Source of the DNA: Eudorina sp. 2006-703-Eu-15
Lineage: Eukaryota > Chlorophyta > Chlorophyceae > Chlamydomonadales > Volvocaceae
DNA length: 64,000 nucleotides
Direction: 5' to 3'
Assembly (NCBI GenBank): GCA_003117195.1
Contig: BDSI01000023.1
Coordinates: forward strand, 558,001-622,000
Numbering within the stretch: position 1 is the first letter of the stretch; each line of letters opens with the position of its first letter. Of this stretch, positions 59,501 through 64,000 are shown in pieces. The notes under the pieces were generated by a model that did not search any database, was not told where the DNA came from, and saw only the letters and a program-made list of their open reading frames with translations. The translations under genes were made by a program, and so were the position numbers.

Positions 59501-60877
59501 TGGCCCCTACGCACTCACCCCTGAGCAGGCTCGTGACCCTCGCCTCCACCACGCTGATGATCTGAATGACGCCCTCCGGCCCCGACACGGCCTGCGGAGG
59601 CAGTGGAGCAAGCAGCGGACCGCAAGGGGGACAGCTGGGGCATGATTTACGGGGAGCCCTCCCCGCCCGAGCCCGAGCCTGCCCCCCTTCCAGCCGGCGC
59701 CGGAAGGTGCTGCCCGACTGCCTCGAGCTCTCCGCTGCACCTTTTGGGCACCACGGTCGTGACCCGACGCGCACACGCACTGTGCAATCGTCCGCAGCGT
59801 GCTGTACGGAGGGTTCTGCTGTCGAACGAGTCGGTGGCCACCCATGACCCGCGGCATCCATCCAACAGAACCTGACCGGTTCACTCGGAACGCACGCACG
59901 CGTTTGATACCGTCTGGCTCGTGCCCCTGTCCTCCTCCGCTCACCAGACAGGCGTCCCCAAGCTCGTGCCGGGTGATGCCGGACATCTGGATCCACGCGC
60001 AGCAGGTGATGTCCTGCGGAAGTTCGGCAGCCGGTGGAGGTTCAGGGGCGGCACCTGGCACGTGGGCTGGCGGTCCGGCAACCAAGCGCAGGCGCGCTGC
60101 TGCAAAGGGTGTTGAAGCGTCATCATGTCGCAGCACAACCAGGGTCTACCAGGGGTCTAACGCAAGTTCGTTTATGCAGAGTATGGTGAGGAACTCACCG
60201 ATGACCCGCGGGGTCCACTGTAACATCCCTAATAATGACAAGGGTCAGGTCGCAATGTCCCTAGGTGGCGGGATACGTGCAGCGCTCACCCCGCCCCGGT
60301 GGTGTGCGCTGGGGCTGTTGACGTACTGGACCACAACACCGAGGAAGTCCCCCATGTGCTCATCATCGTAGATGGTGACCTGTGGGGGTGGCGCAAGGGC
60401 CCAGATCATGGAGGATCGTTTAGAAGGTTCGTCAGAGAAACGGGACGGAGGGTGTCTCGAGGGCGTGCGGATGCCGTCAGCGCATGCCGGCGATGGTGTT
60501 ATTGTGTTGCGAAGCGCACGCTGCTTGCCCTTCGTCGCGTACAAATGCGGGGGATTCGAAACCCCTAGCCCACCTGGTCCTTTCCGATGGATGCAAACAA
60601 GTTCCGGTGTTGCGTGTCCAGCGCATTGAACACCAGGTCCACGATTGGAGAGCAGTGGCTCTCCTACGAAACCCACGCCCAAAGCTTAGCGCCACCATCA
60701 CGCACCAACACGCGACCAGCTTAGCGCCAATGCGGTCAACCAGTGCTTACTCCTTGCCTTAAGCACTGTGCGAAGTTCAAGGTTCTTCAGTGCGTGAGAC
60801 TTGAACTGCAAGGGGCCTCCCTGCGCCTTCACCTCTGCAGCAACTTCTCGCAATAAATTTGTCTGTACTAAGTTCAT
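56538..60877 (-). CDS. EED: EED/ESC/FIE-type Polycomb (PRC2) WD40 protein
   Basis: Scaffold of PRC2, which methylates H3K27. Nine exons fit in phase: 60877-60758, 60663-60574, 60379-60290, 60013-59945, 59591-59519, 58982-58837, 58410-57975, 57599-57443, 57060-56538; 567 residues. Blades follow the EED order: PIVDLVFNALDTQ...NLFASIG; VTIYDDEHMGDFLGVVVQYV; DITCCAWIQ; LAVSGPEGVIQIISV; LLRGHRGEVVEL with LLSLGADGGVRMWD; FFTGHRGGRICRWDLD; LGDAVDCLRCMPGNRLAAKS with GKMAVWSL; VGNAAGDVYVYDTALG; and GRHLLTVHGNGYILRY. This order, including the VDC.R...N.L..KS signature, separates it from generic WD40 proteins. Intron 1 appears to be GC-AG (AAG|GCAAGG); first exon least certain. A roughly 170-residue Ala/Gly/acidic tail (KRPRPADGE, ending in six Glu) has no counterpart in animal EED. 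Confidence 0.85.
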
Positions 60878-62598
60878 CGTCAAGGGTAACTGAGCAGGAA
60901 GGAATGCGCTGCCTCCCGGAACTTTCACACAACAATTATATAGCAAGCTAATAGCAGCTTCAATGGAAGCGACTCGCGGCACTATAACTTCTCACATGAA
61001 TATGTATCGATTCATGTTGCGGATTTCCGAATTCAAGCACTTCCAAGCAACTCTGACAACTCAGCTCCCGCGCGCGGTTCCGGAGCTTACGTCTTGGTGC
61101 CGTGCCTCACGGCGGCCTCACAGGGTTAGGCCGAGTATGAAATAGTACATGTGCATACACGCGCAAAATCAGCTAGCACAGTTGTAGCAGGCATGCGGTC
61201 ATGGTGTCGGTATGTGGCGACCCCGTTCCTGCGGCGTGTCATGTGGCGTCCGATAATGCCCGATGTTGCGTCAGCAACACAGAGCAACACCGCTTTTTGT
61301 GTTCGACGACAGCTTTGGCCCTCTGCAACCGTCGTCACCAACTGTGCTTGCCCAGTACCCAAGCGGGCATTGCCAAGCAAGCTTCCGTGCCAGCTTGGCC
61401 GCCGAGGACAGCCGAGGACAGCAGCAAATGCCTGTTTGCCTGGAAGCTCCGCCATGAATCAATCTTGTTACAGGGAGCCTTGCTGGTCATAGGTGACAGC
61501 CCATTGCGTGAACTGCGGACCCGTTTGCAGCCTCAGCCTGCATCCGCAACCGCACCCCGACTGCCGCCGCGGGGAGCGTACCGTGCAATGGGACCGGGGT
61601 CAGCGCCCCTATCTCGCTAAGGTGGTTGCGGATCAGCGGCGATCTTGTCAGGGGCCGCTGTAATGCGTAAAGGCGGTATGAGTGACGCTGCCCAAGCGAC
61701 GGAGCGAGTATTACCAGCAATGCCGGCTCGTATAGAAGACGATTTGCCGTCGCCCAATCACTGAGAATATGAGGTGGATTTGGGCACGTGCGTTTTCGGC
61801 GAAACGCCGTTTCGCGGGCCGCCGTCTGCTGAACGACCTCACAGATACGGGCACATTGCACCGGCGGGGGCTGTATCTGTGGGTTTGAGCAGGACGCTCT
61901 CAATTGTAGGTACCAGACAGATTTGCGATGCACGACTTCCTCGACGCCGAAGGTCAACGAGAGCAAGCTTTCGGAACTCGTCCGGGCAGGTAGCTGTAGC
62001 ACCTGGTTCATCAGAATGATGGACTTGTAACACAGCTCGGGTTCGCATACATGAAATTAAGTGCAAATCTAACGGTTGCTGGTGCCCAAAAGCCCGAGTG
62101 CGGTACTCTGTAAACAGTGCAGACACACATGGACACCAAACCATCTGCAATTCACGCTAATTATCAATATTTATTCTATGCTCAATGGTTTGGAGCTGCA
62201 TAGCGTCTGTGGATCTGGCCATGCGAAGACCATCCGCCGCCTCGCTGCTGCACCGGCGCCAGCTGCTATCTAATGACGCCCCACTACAGTTTGACAGCAC
62301 GTGGATAAAATTCATCAGCCTGTCATGTTTGTCATCGGTGGCGTCTTCGTAATCCCACTAATCCGTGCCGACGTAGTACAAGTTGACAGTAATTTGCAGT
62401 CGTAGACCAATGACAAGGATTTCGCCTGGTACTTTTACGGACATACCGGGCTTCTCATATTAATACATGAACGATTATGATCCGTCATATTATGCAATTT
62501 GCTTCCATCTTGTCTTGTTCGTTGTTCGCCGAGCAAACCGACAACGGTGTTCCCGGAACGCGGCAAGGTCCACTTCTACCAGCGCAACCCTGAGAAGA
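60878..62598. promoter_or_regulatory. Divergent intergenic region between EED-like gene and METE
   Basis: 1721 bp between two start codons facing away from each other. In Chlamydomonas METE transcription is repressed by vitamin B12, so a B12-responsive promoter would lie here if conserved; I cannot point to a motif. A 174-codon minus frame at 61487-62011 shows no family features and I leave it uncalled. Confidence 0.45.
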
Positions 62599-63827
62599 AT
62601 GTCGTCGACTACAATTGGTAAGATGTCATATTATGTTGTATCTCTTTGACGCGGTTCCCACACAGACCGTTGTCCCCCATCCCCAGGATTTCCGCGGACC
62701 GGGCCACGCCGCGAGGTTAAGGTTGCCCTGGAGAGGTGAGGCCCCGCTGGTAACGCTAATATTTTCTCCTGGTGTATTTGCGAACCTTTCGGACATAATC
62801 CGATGCAGCTTCTGGCGCGGCCAACTGACCGAGGAGCAGCTCCTCTCGGCGGTGCACGATGTCGAAGCCGCCGCCTGGCTGCAACAGCAATCGGCCGGCG
62901 TTGCAGCAGTTGGCCTTGACGGCACGCTTTACGATCAGGTGAGCATATGATGGCGGCAATCTGCACACAGCATGCACAAGTGCGGGAGTCGCGCAGATAC
63001 GCAGCGGGGCTGCGACCACCAAGAAGCCGTCACGATCCCGCCGCTGCGACTGTCCGCTGCACAGGTGCTGGACACGGTCCACTGGCTGGGCGTGGTCCCG
63101 GCCCGATTCAAGGTGCGTCCAGCGATGAGCCCAGCCAGGCTTCCGAGCGTCGCCGGGGGCGCACCCCGCCGCACCTGCTGCACTCTCTGGCAGGGACACC
63201 CTGTCGCTCTCCGGGCCACGAGTTTTGCGTGGCTGTTCAAGTCCGGATTGGAATGATGAGTGCGCCGGTGACCCAAGTAGGCGCTGCGGGTTGTCTAGCT
63301 GTCGAACCACCCTGCAACCTGCAAGCGCGAACAGCCCCTGCCCTTAATCCAGTGGACTTGGCGCTCCAGTGCACTCCCTTGCCCGCCCACCGGAACCTGC
63401 CTGGCCCCTCCCTGCACTGATGCCCTCCTGCAACCTGACGGTTCCGCTTGGCAGGGTCTGACGGGGCTCCACCGCTACTTCGCCATGGCGCGAGGTGCAG
63501 CCGGATGCGCCGCGCTGGACATGTCCAAGTTCTTTGACACCAAGTGGGTGTTTGAGGAGATGCGGGGAGGGGATCTAGATGTTACCGTGTGTAGGGTCCA
63601 CGCCGGCAGGCTCGCCAGCCATGAGCCATCATTGATCGGTCCCAGCTTATTGGCTTGTCACGCAGCATCGGTGACACTGTGTCGTACCCTCCTGTGCAGT
63701 TACCATTACTTGGTCCCGGAGCTGGATGCGGACTTCGCCCCCCAGCCGGATTTCACCTACCCCTTGGATAAGCTGGCGCGGGGTCAGAAGGCGCTTGGCA
63801 AGGCCGCCGCCGTGCCCATTGTCATTG
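62599..63827 (+). CDS. METE: Cobalamin-independent methionine synthase, 5' part
   Basis: Methylates homocysteine using methyltetrahydropteroylglutamate, without B12. Six exons join in phase: 62599-62617, 62687-62735, 62809-62938, 63065-63112, 63455-63543 and 63700-63827; the gene continues beyond the window. The start reads MSSTTIGFPRTGPRREVKVA, the classic METE N terminus (GFPR.G..RE.K.ALE.FW). Then come SFWRGQLTEEQLLSAVHDVE, LYDQVLDTVHWLGVVPARF, GLTGLHRYFAMARGAAG, LDMSKFFDTNYHYLVPELD and ALGKAAAVPIVIG. These make up about the first 155 residues of a protein normally near 760-810. No stop, frameshift or broken splice site is seen in this part. The zinc-binding catalytic C-terminal half is not visible. 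Confidence 0.9.
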
Positions 63828-64000
63828 GTGCGGCCCATGGGAATCTGGGAGGAACGGGGTGTGAGCGCTTAGCGCTTAGCGGTTGCTCCACAGCACGACC
63901 TCGCTTGACCTCCTTGTGTATTGTTTGCCTTGGAAACACATTCAGCAGTCAGCCCACCGCCCACCGATGTATGCGCAGTGGCTCCTGGTCCTAGGGATTC

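Noticed and set aside
60022..60136. Extension of the EED exon upstream into a Pro/Ala-rich frame (AGPPAHVPGAAPEPPP)
   Set aside because: No acceptor there fits the phase; CCGCAG|GAC at 60013 is in phase and gives a direct match to EED.
61487..62011. 174-codon minus frame in the EED-METE intergenic region
   Set aside because: No recognisable motif, and it occupies the shared promoter region.
62544..62622. Upstream METE coding frame reading VHFYQRNPEKNVVDYNW
   Set aside because: It meets a stop at the donor and its phase does not fit the next exon; the overlapping frame starting ATG at 62599 joins perfectly to GFPRTGPRRE.
1..64000. CRISPR arrays, bacterial operons, rRNA or tRNA genes
   Set aside because: The tandem repeats lack unique spacers, the gene structures are eukaryotic, and I saw no clear tRNA or rRNA sequence.

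Overview
The window looks like nuclear DNA of a volvocine/chlamydomonadalean green alga. It is GC-rich, with genes split into many short exons, mostly GTGNGN-type donors, CA microsatellites, alanine/glycine/glutamine runs, and an OPR-like organelle-type protein. Exons below were built by hand from open frames, splice consensus, phase and remembered protein families. No search was run, so exon edges are predictions.

Left part (1-13.5 kb): the last exon of an unidentified gene runs into three seemingly identical 352-bp tandem units. An imperfect inverted duplication follows (1072-7911 against 9610-13502, 1.7-kb spacer). Each arm carries a damaged copy of one OPR/FAST-like helical-repeat gene, with different lesions. 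The left arm alone holds about 1.3 kb with a tyrosine-recombinase-like fragment, and the spacer holds LINE-like fragments.

From 13.5 to 19.8 kb the DNA is gene-poor and rich in CA microsatellites, with two copies of a structured repeat ending in a CA tail. A 1007-residue low-complexity ORF (19.8-22.8 kb, minus) and an AT-richer gene-free stretch (22.8-25.1 kb) come next.

Right part (25-64 kb) is dense with conserved genes: a MUG/TDG-type mismatch DNA glycosylase (plus); the complete DNA polymerase epsilon catalytic subunit (minus, 36 predicted exons, about 2509 residues); a small predicted membrane protein (plus, divergent from POLE); an EED/ESC/FIE-type Polycomb WD40 protein (minus, 9 exons, about 567 residues); and the 5' part of METE, cobalamin-independent methionine synthase (plus, divergent from EED, running off the window). 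A POLE intron contains a short non-autonomous hAT-like element with 16-bp terminal inverted repeats and a perfect 8-bp target duplication.

The set links DNA replication (POLE), base-excision repair (MUG) and Polycomb chromatin (EED), with methionine synthesis at the right edge. Observations most worth checking: the EED-like protein seems to lack three of the four residues that read H3K27me3 in animal EED; METE is intact as far as visible, although published work reports it as a pseudogene in some B12-dependent volvocines; and the two arms of the palindrome carry complementary lesions in the same gene.
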